Of a stretch of 64,000 nucleotides of DNA, positions 40,201 through 52,501 are shown piece after piece (the first letter of the stretch is position 1; the number at the start of each line of letters is the position of its first letter). Position numbers and translations under genes: made by a program. The notes below the pieces were generated by a model. That model worked only from the letters and a program-made list of their open reading frames with translations. It ran no database searches and was not told the origin of the DNA. Location: contig VXAI01000089.1 in NCBI GenBank assembly GCA_013399305.1, positions 2,938,388 through 3,002,387 of the forward strand, given 5' to 3'. The DNA comes from Rostratula benghalensis (lineage: Eukaryota; Chordata; Aves; Charadriiformes; Rostratulidae).

Positions 40201-43200
40201 GATTTGACAGAGTGTGTCTACAAGACACTGACAGAGTATGATTCTCCTAAACAGACAACAGCAGAGCACAGAAACCAGTAGATGACATGGAAGTGTGTCT
40301 GCAGGTGGGCTAGTAAGATGAACAGAGTTAGTGCGCATTAGGACCCACTCTCAAATAGCCTGCACAGATCTGTACCTGCAGTTTTAAACTATTGCATGGA
40401 CTGAGGTGATGATTTTGATTTTTATCCAAGTCCCCACATATTCCAGTGTTGATGGCAAAGGCAGAGAGTTTTTGTATGGCCTGAGAGATCACTTTATTCC
40501 CAGGCAAGGGGCAGACCCATGCACCACTGAAGCTGCCATCCCCCCCAACCTTCTCCTGTTGGTCCTGTGTGATCCCCACAGCGTGTTTGTTGATCAACAC
40601 TCCAAAGATGCCTGGCCCAATGACCAGCTGGAATCCCACAGACCAGGAAGAGTTGCTGGGTCCTTGCATTTTTTCTGACATATGGGAAGCTAAGAGTCTG
40701 ATATATCACCATCTATTCAGCTTCAGTACATAACTCTCTTTAGATGGTGTAACTCAGCAGTTGTCTGCTCTGACTTCTGGTCCAAATTCTATTTGATATC
40801 CTCTTATTTAAGGAAATATCTTCTCCAACCTTGAAGGTTGATTTGATTTTTTGAAATCATTACATTGATTTTTTTTCTGTACTCCAGATCATATTTAGTT
40901 CTACAAAGAATCTGTAAAGTAAAAGTGGTAGCTTAGAGCAGATACTGAGCTACGCATGTAACGGAACAGGACTGGCTCCGTAGCAGGTTTCAGCCTTTCT
41001 AATTTTCACAATTTTACCTGAGTAACATCTCTGTAGAGAGCTTGTTGGCTTTTCTTTTGTCTAGTCACTCTGTAGGGTTCTGGGCCCTCAAATAGCATGG
41101 CAGGAAAAACTGGGCATAAAACCTGGGGCTGAATGATGAATAGGTCTGATTCTGACTTACACTCAGCACTCCAGGTCTTGAGCTCTGACATCTCAAGCAG
41201 ATCAAACTGTTACTGCTCCCAGCTGTCTACCCTGCTTCTCTTCAAGAAGGCACTACTTCTGTTGTGGGGTGACAGAAGCACCACAGCCCAGAGTACTACC
41301 TCAGAGTACTAATCATGGGTGAGTGGACAACAGTGGGTGATTACACCTTAACCTACAGAAAGACGAAAACACCAGCACTCATGATTTAAAGCCCTAATAT
41401 CCCAGTCTCACCAGAGAGGTAGTATGAAATGACCTTCAAGTCTTTATACAATTATGGGAACTGTGCCTCAGTGCAATAGAGATTCCTGGCCCATTTAGAA
41501 ATATGCTCAGCTTTATGGCGTCACAAAAAGTAGTTACACAGTGACTGAAGTTGCTCCGGTTGCACAGGGAATTCATACCAATCTTGTATGAAACTCTTGA
41601 AAGATTCTAGAGGAAACCCAAAACTGTTTTGAGTACTTCTAAGTTCCAAGACATCATTGATTTGGATATCTTTTCTTTAAAAGTTGGCCAAACTCTATTG
41701 CATTTCCTCATTCCACGTTTTGAAAAAAAATACTTAAAATCAATTCTCCACAGTTTGCTGTGCTTTCAAGGAAGAGGCTGCTTTTTTTTCCCCAGAGTCT
41801 CTTGAAGATTTTATAAGTATCTACCAACTTGATGTCAGAAGAAAACACATATAGTCCCCCTTCTACAAAAGTGGTTGACTACTTCAAGTGGATAATTGAT
41901 TGGACAGCTGACTTAGCAGTCAATTGACCACTCCAGTATCTAGTCTGACTCATGATTTTCCCTTTCTTTCCTGGTGAAGTGAAGCATTCAAGTGTCTCTT
42001 TGGTTGTCGTGACAACATTGAGGTCCACTGCAGCCTTTTAGCCAGGTGATGTCACCTTTGAGGCAGGAAAGAGGGTCTTTTTGCAGTCAATGGGTGCAGA
42101 TCAAAGCAAATAGGAGAGAAGTGCTTCATATGGTGGGAAACTGAATAATGGCTGGAGGACTGACTGTGAATCAGGCTTAGCTCTCATTTTGGCAGGCTGG
42201 CAGACCATCCACTCCACTTCGTTCATGCAGCATCCCACTTAAGTAACATTTGAGAGGACAGGAGTGTTGCTCATCTTCTGTGGAGCTTGAGAAATTGGTT
42301 ACCAGTGTCCCCAAGACAGAAAAAGGTCTTCCTGTGTGCTTGGAGCACCAGATTGATAAATGACTTTGAATTCAGAAGTTTACCTGGATACATATCCGTT
42401 GGTTTGTGAGGAGCTGATACCAAGACTGGTTGTCCATGAAGATTTCAGGGTGGAAATGGAGGCCCAGGAGGCATCCAGAATCTGACATTCAAAGCTCAGA
42501 GATTCCTCTGTAACTGAATACAGCCAGTGGCTGACTATGTTGATGGCCTGATGTTTGGCACCTACAGAAGAAAAGGGCACACCTATAATGAGCTACTGAA
42601 TGGGGGAAAGATACACAGCCAACCTTTAAAGACTCTGTAATCATATTCTCCTTTATAATACAATACATTTTAAAAACGTAGCTGAAGTCTACTAGGTCCC
42701 TTGGATGATTTAAAGAACTGTATCCAGACGCAAACCAGTTTTCTGCACAGTTAATGTTGAGCTGGAGCAGAAGTTTATAATGAATGTTACATATCCTCGG
42801 TATATGGAACATTGAGGTTCTCATTTCTGTAAGTTCTGTTTGCATTGTTGCAGAAGTGCTAAGTGGGTGTAAATATAATGTGCAGCCAATATAAAGTTAT
42901 AATATGCTGCCAGAGTGATGCGAAAGAGTCTCTTTGCAGAATAAATAGCTATCTTGACAGTTCATTACTGTTTATATAGTAGCAATACCGCCAAAGGATT
43001 ATATAGTATTCTGAGTTGCATTTCCTTTTGGCTGAAGGTGATTCAGCATTCAGAAATAAGCTCCACAGAAATACAGATCGCGTGGTCCAATTCCCAAAGG
43101 AGACTTTATTTCCGTCCTGTGCATTTCCAGTCAGGTTTCCATAATGAATGGCTCAAACATGCTCCTATCTCCATGGTTTCTTAGCTGAGATTCATACACC

Positions 43201-45421
43201 AAGAAGCTTCCTCCCCATTGCAAAGGCAAAAAGAGGGGGTGAAGTCTATCCACCAAGGTGTAGCTTTCCTATGGAGACAGATATGAATGAGAAGGTGTGT
43301 TCAAACTGCAAGTATTCTTTTAGATATTACTCCAAAATTCAGCCTCATGGGTCTTTTTTTCTACTTTCACTTTGATATGCCCCATGGTGGTATAAGGCCC
43401 ACAAGATGCGGACAGCTTTCCATTTTACATGCAGCACTCTTCAATTATTTAGCTTTATCTTCAATTCAGGAGATAGGGCATGGTGGAAGATGCTTTACCT
43501 GTCTCAGAGACACACGGGAAGGACAACCTGTAAAGGGATTTGAGATTCATAGTGGAAAAGCAAAACCAATGCTACTTGCAGAAGTTTTTGTTCATGACCA
43601 CTTGTACGTGTTTAGATCTTGGACTGCTTCAGCCTCATTCTCCACTGTATCATTAAAGATTGGTGGGAGATTTAACAGATGTTCCTTGTGGGTCAGGCTA
43701 CAGAGAAGAGCTGGAGAGAAGCCCTGTGAATCTTTGGGACACTGCACCGCAAATCTCAGCTGCAGCATGCAGCCCTTGCTGCTGCCTCGTAGCTATTTGC
43801 ATGGGGAAGAAGGACATTGCCCTTTTTAAGCAAAACAGAATGACAGTTGAAGCCTCTGATGACAGGAAGCAGGTTTTATTATTTTAAATATACTTTTTTT
43901 CCCCTTCTTGGTTTAAGAGAGTGGGAGGAAATGATTGAAAGTGAAGCCTGGAAACAGCTGGCTTCTCTTTTGGGTCACAGAATAATCCAAACTGTTTGCA
44001 AACTCAGGTCTGTAAAGTTAACAAATTGAAAGTCACTAAATCCACCGTATACTTTAGGTTTCGTTTGACGCCCACATGATGAAACTACCTCACTTGCATC
44101 TGCTAGTACAGAGAGATCCTTGCTGGAGTGAAGTAGCACCCCTGCACTGCTTGTCTGACAATGCAGACTTTCAGATCTGTGAGAGTTTCCTTCGGCTTTG
44201 GGACTTGTCAGCACAGTGACCTCCATAGCTGCTTCTCCCACTTGCTTGAGCATGAGTGAAGTCTTCTGCAAATTCCCTCCACATGTTTCTGTAACTAAGG
44301 AGTTATCTTTTTGAGACAGACTTAGCAGAGTAAGGTGTATGGAAAAGAAAGAAGACAGTATGGCTACATGTTTCCATGACTTCCAGTACTGTTGCTTGCA
44401 GTCAACATAATTTGTGCCTTATGGGAAGGGAAATCCAGGAAGAGGAAAAATATGTTTCATAGGCAAAACTCGTGGGGTGCATATGTGATTGTATCACTGC
44501 TTTTGCTGCTCTTTCTCCCTATGCATGGTAGTGCACAGTGCATGTGAAAATTAAAAATAATAGGTTGTGGAGGCATCCACTCTAATGCCAGATAAATTAG
44601 ACTGACTAATTACTTTGAAAAATCTTAACTTTTCCAATACGACTTCCTCAACACAGTTGTTTACCTGTATTACTTTCACAAATGTAGTGTGGAATTTCTG
44701 AAAGCCTATCGACACCTGTGCTGTTATGCTGTAGGTTTTAGAAATTGTACAAGAGAATGTTGTAGAAACACATCCCACATCTTCATTGACTTAAGATGAA
44801 CTACTGATCCCAGCTTTGCAACTTGTGAGGAACAAAGCCCTCCAGTCCAATTCCAGAAACTGCAGCCTTGAAGACAAGACATAGCAGATGGATTTCAACA
44901 GTTGAATGGGCAGAGAAAAACAGTAACACAAATAAACTGAGTTTAGGATGGCCTGGCCCTTGTACACTACTTCCTTAATCTTTGTGATATCTTTGGCAAT
45001 GTTTTTTATAAAAGGAAGAGCCAATATGAAAAAGCTGTCCCTGGTGCAGTTTTAGCAGTCCAGGAGCCTCTCATGTCTTTTCTTCTTAGGTTTCATTTAC
45101 TGTCCGTCTATTCAGCAACCATTGCCATCTTAAAAAGAAATACTAATGGGGAGGAAAAAAGGGCCTTTCTGGACTGTGTGCTCATCACTTCCAACCACAA
45201 GCAGATCAGCAAGGGCATCAGTGTTATAAGAGCTCATCTCTCTCTGAAGCAGTTCTTTCTGGCAGAACAAATGTTAGGATGTGATATCATAAGAGTTATC
45301 AGATGTCTCATACTAACACAAACCTACCTAGAACAAACTGATACATCTCCATTTTGTTATTTTTTTTTAACATCACACCTGAGTTAGCCAAGTATATCCA
45401 TTGCTTTTCATTAAATTGGCA

Positions 45422-45472
45422 GGGGTTTTGTTGTGTTTGGGGGTCTTTGGGGGTTTTGGTTTTTTGGTGTGT
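45422..45472 (+). repeat. G/T-only skewed block with G runs
   Basis: Over about 51 bases the plus strand is almost purely G and T, with a single C at 45445. It contains GGGG, GGGGG and GGGGG runs followed by GG pairs. Only three runs reach three G, so it is not a canonical four-run quadruplex, although a two-tier or bulged structure is possible. Confidence 0.75.
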
Positions 45473-46330
45473 CTCAATATATTCAATTAGCTCAACAGCA
45501 CCATTTGTACTTAAATTCCACCAAAAGGACCAGGGCCTAAACACAAAAACGTGTCCATGAGATTTACTTTAGGTAGAGACAGTCAGGCTGTAACTCAGGT
45601 TCACTGACAGCATCTAACAGCAGACATTTCTGGATACAGATAGATAGTCTTCTACTGCTAGAAGGTGGCCCCACTGAGGACATCTGATTTTTCTTTGCTT
45701 TCTTTAGGTAGGGAAAGGGAGATATACCTGTTTGAGCAGTGTGTGCTTCCCATAAAGGTGATCTCCATCTCTTGGACGCACAGAAATGCATGTATCTGAC
45801 CGTGCAATTGGCACTGGAAGGTGAGGAGGTGTGAAGGACACGGGACCCTGCTCTTTCACTGTTCCATCTCCCCTTCTACTGAGAAATGTCTGCATTCTTG
45901 CAAAAAGGAGGAGCAGCAAGCTTCAGTGCTACTCTGGTCTCCTTCTGCCTCACCCTGTCCCCAGCCTGCTCACCCATCAGCAGCCCAGGAAGGACCAGGT
46001 TGCCCTGCTGTGCAGACAGAGGGAAGGTCATATAAAACCATTTGGTCAGTGGATAAGTTACATGGTACTGAGGAGGCAAGAGACAGAGGCACCCATGGCA
46101 TTACACAGAATTGCCTCAAACATCCCTACCATCTTCAAGCCCCATTCATTTGTTTCCTTCCATCTCCCTTCCTTCAGACTTCTTTCAGTCACATTCAACC
46201 CTCTCAGCACACCTCTCCACTCCCAGACCCTCAACACCTCACTTCCTGCCACATTTCTAAATGTGAAGATTATAAATAACTCCTCTTGGTATAACTTCAC
46301 TGTCTTCATTATTCACTAAGTTGCATAAGT

Positions 46331-46398
46331 AGAATCATAGAATCATCTAGTTTGGAAGGGACCATCAACGTAACCCTGATAAAAAAACAAAAATCCAG
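46331..46398 (-). mobile_element. CR1 LINE, very short 3' terminus with internal deletion
   Basis: The text AGAATCATAGAATCATCTAG followed by TTTGGAAGGGACC is the reverse complement of a CR1 3' end. It continues with ATCAACGTAACCCTGAT, a run of A, and AAATCCAG, then the similarity stops. Compared with the copy beginning at 52503, it is identical at every shared base but lacks 22 bases immediately after GGGACC. The 5' truncation point is at or just after 46398. Confidence 0.92.
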
Positions 46399-49369
46399 TG
46401 TGCAGCTATATCACATGCTTAGTGTGAGAGACCTTCCTCTATTGCTCAGGTTGAGTTTTTTGTCTTTCAAAGGGAAATAAATAAGTGACGTTGCCTCTGA
46501 AAAGCCACGAAACTGAGATGTCACTATGACCCACACAGGCTCCTGATTCCATCAGTTTTCAATTAATGATTTAACAGGCTGTGCCTGTTATTTTATCTCA
46601 GTTCTTCAAGTCCTATATCAGCCATCTGCTTTAGGAATAAATGCAGCACTCATTCAGGTCAGGGAGAAATGTGTCTGCTATGGCTGTTTGCTCCCCCAAC
46701 AGGTCTTATTCAGATAACACTGGTCCGGTTTAAAGGCATCTCTCTGACCTTTATGAATTAATGACTTACACCTAGGGTGTACAGTCATGATACAAAAATC
46801 CTTGTCAGTTGGTCCTATGGTTTAGCACAGTGGTCCAAGACAAATTTCAAAATCAGTCTAGAAAGAATTTTTTTTAATAAAAATCATTTAATTGACATAC
46901 AGTTTGTATGGAAAAGTCAAATCTTTAATTAGAGTAGTTAGTATATGAGAAAATACAGTCAAACTTTTAGTAAACAGTTCCTTTACCAGCTCCTCAGTTT
47001 TTTCCAACTGATTCACTTGTTTCAGTTAAGAGACATTGCCTCTCCTTTCAAGCCTTGACCCTCTTTTAACCCCAAATCTTCACAGTTACTGCACAATGCT
47101 ACCCATTTGTCTATCTGGTACTCGGAAATATTTTCTGACATGATCTACAGCTTTGTGATGTGATGTGAACTGGCCTCTTTTAATCATTATTTTATCAGCT
47201 TATGTTTAAAAATTGTGTTGAAGGAACGTTAAGATTATCAAGTAAAAAGCTAGGAAGTACCTCCATGAATATATCTTGTCTGCATAGACCAAGTTCAGCT
47301 TCCTAGAAAGTGAGCAGAGTCAGAAATCACGCTTTTTTTCCTTGTGACTTCTTCATCCAATGCAGCTTTTGACTTTGAGGCTACTTAGGTTGGATCAAGT
47401 ATTCACTTTCAGAAACTTACACCTCAGGAATGTGGTGACTGTTTTCTTGCAAAGACTATCACAGTTTCATCCCAGTGCAAGAGTTCTAGGGTCTCTTCAA
47501 AAAATCCTGATTCCTGGTGGGATGGAAATAAACCTCACTCGTAAGAGACTTTGATACTTAGAGTATCAGGAATTGATTAACTTAGTGGATATTGCTTAAA
47601 GCACTGGGCAAATTTTCCATTCCCTGAAGTAAAGAGAAACATCAATTTTTAACATCAAAGGATGAGCTGTGGTGAGTTGTAGACCACATAATGGAAGGTA
47701 GGGAACACTGTGTAAAAGTTAATTGAATGGATTATGTTCTCCACACTGTGGAGCTTAAAAAATTGGATGTGGCACACCCTTGCTTTTAATTCCCACTCTA
47801 CTTCTTTCTTCAAAATATCAGTCTAAATTTTAGTGTGGCTTTTAGCCAGACACATTTCAAGTAGAGGTGTTTTGTTTTCTTCAAAGCTCAAAATCTTCCA
47901 GAGCTATGGAGGTGTCCTGTGATGCAAAGAAGTGAATTTTACTGCCTATATATTCATCATCTTTTAAAACATTAAAAATACTTCTACTACATATTGGCTG
48001 CAGAAGCAAGAATACAAAATGACACCTTGAGACTGGTTCTAGATGCCATGCTACACTCACACTAGTGTATTTTCAGTTATGCCTGTGAATAGTCACATGA
48101 ATTCAGAGGTGGCTAGTTGGGATTTAATCAGAGACTTTTCAAAATAGCACCAAAAATATGTGAAAAGAGAAATTACGGTTATTTTTCACATGTGTGGAGG
48201 CTATTGGTCCAAATATTTGCACTGAGTTTCAGAAGGTGTTTGTCCTTGCTCACCCTGTGCATGTAAGTCAGAGTAGCCCAGAGCCACTTTATATGATGAC
48301 TGCAGATGCCAAAACCTCTCTGAAATGATACAGCCACTGAGAAGTCATGAAACAGGGATAAACCTAAAAGACATCTCTTGTCTTCCTCTCCTCAAGGACA
48401 GGGGTGTGTGGGTGGGTGGGCAGGAAAGCTGTGCCAGTTTTGCCTTTAACCCTTTGTAAACTCCCCTGCCCATGGTGGATTGTGAGCTAGCACACAGGAC
48501 TGGCTTTGTTGGGGTGTGGAATGGGGAGCTTGTCCTTCCTATCTGCTCCCAGGCTGTCAAAACAAATCAGGTAATGGCCCCACTATGAGTGTCTGCTTCC
48601 TACTTGACTTCAGTTATGGAGTGAACACACACAGGAGAAATGCTTTATCCCTGGGGCATGTGCAGCTGAGAGGATTTTCTCTTAATATGTGTATTTATTT
48701 TCCTTCAAAGTAGATCTAAACAGTGATTTTTCTACCCTGAACAAGTATCAGCTGGTGACACAGAAAAGTAAAGAAGAAAAAAGATTTCTCTCTGAAGCTA
48801 ATTAAAAATAAATGCTTAAGGTTTGCATGTAACTAGGTGATCATGAAACTGAAATAGTCATCAGATGTTTTGCCTTTCTTCTGAAAATGAGCGTGTGTAT
48901 GGCTTTCAGTTTCCCAAGACCAGGAAAAACTGTTTGACAGCTCTCTGCCTGTTACATCGAGATGGATGCTACAGAACACAGCCCGGGACAGTGCCTGAGA
49001 GTCCCAGCACTACCTGTGAAGCTTTTTGTATAAGGATTTAGCAGAGCTTGAGTTCAGCCTTTCTGGCTTTTTGGGGCTATGGGAGACAGGCAGGCAGACA
49101 TCGCAGGCCACCTTCTTTCGGACAGGTAGGGAGAAAAAGCAGACATAAAAAGCACAATTTCACAGGCCTGAAACGCAACTTTAGCGGCAGTAGGAAGATT
49201 TTTTTGCCTAAGGGACTGCAGTTGACCTTGGTCGACCTTCCTATATATATAAAAAAAAAAGGCTCTGAAAGAAAGCTTCTCCATGGTTTATAAAGGAGGA
49301 TGGTAAAGGGGAAGGAAGGTGTATGACCTATGCCAGACCCAATTGATCAGCTTAGTATTTGCAAAGACA
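46399..49369. other. Non-coding unique sequence, no gene seen
   Basis: No gene or RNA is recognised. Open frames are all under 82 codons. The stretch holds one canonical G-quadruplex motif at 48401-48420 and is otherwise plain sequence. Confidence 0.7.
48401..48420 (+). other. Canonical G-quadruplex motif
   Basis: Four G runs occur within 20 bases: GGGG, loop TGTGT, then GGG, T, GGG, T, GGG. This satisfies the usual rule of four runs of at least three G with loops of one to seven. Two single-base loops favour a stable parallel quadruplex. No adjacent gene or promoter was identified to give it a role. Confidence 0.9.
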
Positions 49370-49526
49370 GAAGATTATGAAGACAGGCTGGGAGAGTGGG
49401 AGTTGTTCTGCATGGAGAAGAGAAGGCTCTGGGGACAATTTATAATAGTCTTCCATTAGGGTGGCTGGAACTCGATGAGCTTGAAGTTCCCTTCCAACTC
49501 TAGCTATTTTATAAGTCTATGAATAG
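49370..49526 (+). mobile_element. CR1 LINE, decayed fragment with internal deletion
   Basis: The sequence has GATTATGAAGACAGGCTGGG, TGGAGAAGAGAAGGCTCTGG and ATAATAGTCTTCC, the usual CR1 text near the end of the reverse-transcriptase frame. It then jumps directly to the 3' terminus GGTGGCTGGAACTCGATGAG, GAAGTTCCCTTCCAACTC and TATAAGTCTATGAA. Several hundred bases of 3' region are therefore missing between the two parts (near 49455). The copy is old and inactive. Confidence 0.9.
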
Positions 49527-52442
49527 GGCCCAGGCACGTGTCATGGGTTGAAGCAGGTCTATGCAGGAAGAACCTGGGTTGTAGAAAAAAGGCCAAAACG
49601 CATCTTTTCATCTTCAAAACACACGTCTGTCCAGGAGAAAAAATATTCTTCCTGGCCATGCATCAGGCAAATATTTTCCATGATTCAGGTTCATGCTTTC
49701 TGTTCAGGTTGCTTCATGTAGGGCTACCAAGCACTGTGAAGACTTCCTCAGCAGGTCTGACAGATAGCAGCAGGATCCCATGCTGTTGAAGGGAAGTCTT
49801 CTGAGGGCAACTGAAAAATTAGTAAGATCTTCAGTAAATACCCTCAGCAGGCTTTGTGCAAAATTTCTCCTGTGTGAGGTCAGGGGAAGTCTTGGGGTTT
49901 GGAGATCATTAGTAAGAAGCTTCCTCACCTGGTGCTTGGGCCCACAAGCTACTTGTGGCTGGTTCGTACTTTTCAATTTTGTCATCCAGCTGGTCCAGCC
50001 AGGAGAGTGTCCTTAAGGTGAATCAGTGCATTTGCACACACACCACAAAGCAGTTTGCATGGAGGTGATAGAAAAAGCTGCTCCCAGTGTAGGGGAGTCT
50101 TTGCTCTTCATAACACAATGTTAAAAACTGTTTGACCCAGGAGTCTCTTGGAAAGTGATGTGATCCAGGTAACTCCCAGCATGCACCCCACAGTGTGCTG
50201 TACAGGAAGGGTGTGCACTTGTTTGGGGTGAAAGGAGTTCCACAAGGAAATGCTGGCGCTTCCAAGAAATTACTCCAGATATTAATTGTCTGTTGAATGA
50301 ATGCCAGGCCTGGATGAACAGCATCCCATCTGACCGAGCCAGACAGAATAGCCCCTCTCCTCTTTGGCAGTGGGGGCTATGTCAACCCTGCTGAAACTTG
50401 AAACACCTTTGTACAATTTGCATATGTCTGTGATGCTTAAACAGTGACCATATCCTGCTGTCATTATTCACTAAGAAAATACCTAGTGGGAGTATAAAGC
50501 AGCAATAAGATAGACATGTAACACACTAAGAAGATAAAAAAGACAGTAAATATTAGTGTAATATTTTACATGTCTCTTCACATGTCATTTCATGAGACCT
50601 GTAATCTAGATGATTCAAAACAACAGCATTGGTGACATGCATCTGAGAGCTTTGTTGTTCAAATCAGGGAACTAAAAACACCTCTTCACTCCAGTTTCAG
50701 TCCTCCAGTATGATAAAAGTAGTGGTGCATTTTCCATTTAATAACAATTCTATATGTATGGCAGACGAAGCACACAGGCCACAGCATGACCCAACATAAT
50801 TTTCAACACTTTTTAAAGTATTTCATTACATTAAGAAACTAGAATGTTCTTTCTCATGGTGGTGGACCAGATCAGAAAACTCTGATGTATTGCACATTCT
50901 TTTACTTTCCAGCTTCTTTTTTTTTCCATCTTTGCAATAATTGTGTACTCTTTGTTTGCCTGGCCTATATTTTTCTCTTACAATCCTGCATTCCTTTGAT
51001 TTTCCAAAAGCTTGTGGCTGTTAAAGAGATAATGTGAAGGTGTTTAAATTATGCCTAGAGCAGGAATCTCCAAATTTAAGTATGATCAGGTATTTGTGGC
51101 CTGCCTGGAGAACCATTTCTCCTGATGAGTAGCACTTTAGTGAGTAGTTCCACTGACTTTAATGGGGTGACTCAAGTAAGCAATGTGTGCTGCAGTTAAG
51201 AGGTTGAACACAGGTGGAAAACCAAAAGGTGTACGGAAATTCTTCTCTGCTGAGTGTGTGCACCCAGTTCCTGAAAGGCATGAGTACCCAGTTCATGTAT
51301 TTACAAGTCCCTCTGTAGCAACACACCCTGCCCCATTTCAATGCGTGCTGGGAATGAGGAAAAAAGTCTTTCATTGCCTTACAGTGCCTATTAGTTGATA
51401 TCTGCATTTTTTAAAGGGATTTTGGGAAGAGGAGGAGGGAGAAATTGCATCATATAGCTGGACAGAGAAACAGAGTCCTTAAGAAATTATACTGCATGAC
51501 AATGCTTTGCTGGGTGGCCATGATGTGTTACATCTAGGAGCTTTTCTCTGGGAGGAATTTGTCTTGAAGACTCAAAAGCCTGTTCACCATTGCATCCTTG
51601 TCAGTAGAGAGCAGGATCCATGTCTTAATAAACACAGCTGCTGGTGCTAGCCAGGGTGTTGCCCCCTTCCTACTCAAACTAGAGAACAAAAATTGAATGC
51701 TCCATTATCCAAATTGTCTGTGTCCTCACTTTGTTTTGGGGAAAGACAGAAAGCAAAACAGCTGTCAGGTGATTCTGTATTTTGGATATGGATAGCAAGC
51801 AGAGTTTACAAGCGAAGTGATGCTGATAAGGTCTAAAATAAGTACAAGCATCTTTTAGGACCACATCAGAGACCAAAGCCAGTTTAATGCCTAACCCGCT
51901 GGTAGGATTTTTGCTATTACTATGTAGCAGATAAAATTGGCATTACACTCCCCCTTTGGTAAATGGAGGCATTAATCCAACATGTTACTCTTGGCTGTTC
52001 CAATACAGGTGGAGGTTTGGAGTTAGAAAAAAACAAGGCAAAGTACATTCCTCTTTAAAAAGCCTGTTTCTGTGGGCAGAAAGTGCTCTAGGAAAGGAAA
52101 GCTGTGCGGTCACACCAGCACCCCATTGTCAGTTCAAAGACAGCTCCGTAGTGTGCTGTTTAGGATCCCACAGCACAGCCACTGATAGAGCAATGCCTGC
52201 ACCCTGCTGCCCACCCAGCAGCGCTCTCAAAAGGAAAAAGGGGCATTGTCAGCTCTGCAAGAGGAAGAGGAAACAGCCCCCTTTTCCTCCCCTGTGTGTG
52301 GGTGTGGGAGGTCTGGCTAGTCTCCCTGCTGGGATGAGCAAGATTATGGAACCTGTGCGTCCCCTCCTCTTGCTGGGAGCACAAGCACACCCTTGTGGGC
52401 AGGCAAAGCAGCTTCCCCACCATTTATTTTGAGCAGCCTGCT
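49527..52442. other. Non-coding unique sequence, no gene seen
   Basis: No exon is recognised. The longest open frame is 158 codons (51956-52432, plus) in a locally G+C-richer patch that ends just before the CR1 at 52.5 kb. It encodes a basic, cysteine-rich string with no family I know and is best treated as chance. Confidence 0.65.
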
Positions 52443-52501
52443 GATGTGTTACACCCAGGTGGCCTTTCTGCCCAGATGTGCTACAGCCGGGTGGCCTTCT
52501 T
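52443..52501. repeat. Imperfect 32-base tandem duplication beside the CR1 end
   Basis: GATGTGTTACACCCAGGTGG (52443 on) is repeated 32 bases later as GATGTGCTACAGCCGGGTGG (52475 on), each copy followed by CCTTTCT or CCTTCTT. Three substitutions separate the aligned 20-base cores. The second copy ends exactly where the minus-strand CR1 3' terminus begins. Confidence 0.8.

Larger units (their letters stand above)
33246..46330. other. Non-coding unique sequence, no gene seen
   Basis: No exon or RNA gene is recognised in these 13 kb. The longest open frames are 180 codons (43287-43829, plus), 162 and 152 codons in two overlapping plus frames at 45821-46319, and 117 codons (40328-40681, minus). 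None has a domain I recognise. The 40.4-40.7 kb patch is open in frames on both strands and somewhat richer in G+C. Short tandem repeats and palindromes in this interval are listed separately. Confidence 0.65.

Noticed and set aside
41289..41311. CAGAGTACTA repeated 13 bases apart
   Set aside because: A ten-base direct repeat is small enough to be chance or slippage and has no context.
43287..43829. 180-codon open frame, plus strand
   Set aside because: No known domain; neighbouring plus frames are open over parts of it; composition matches the flanks.
51956..52432. 158-codon frame with cysteine- and lysine-rich text (CQLCKRKRKQ)
   Set aside because: The CxxC-like string is isolated, no zinc-finger spacing follows, and the G+C-rich patch favours open frames.
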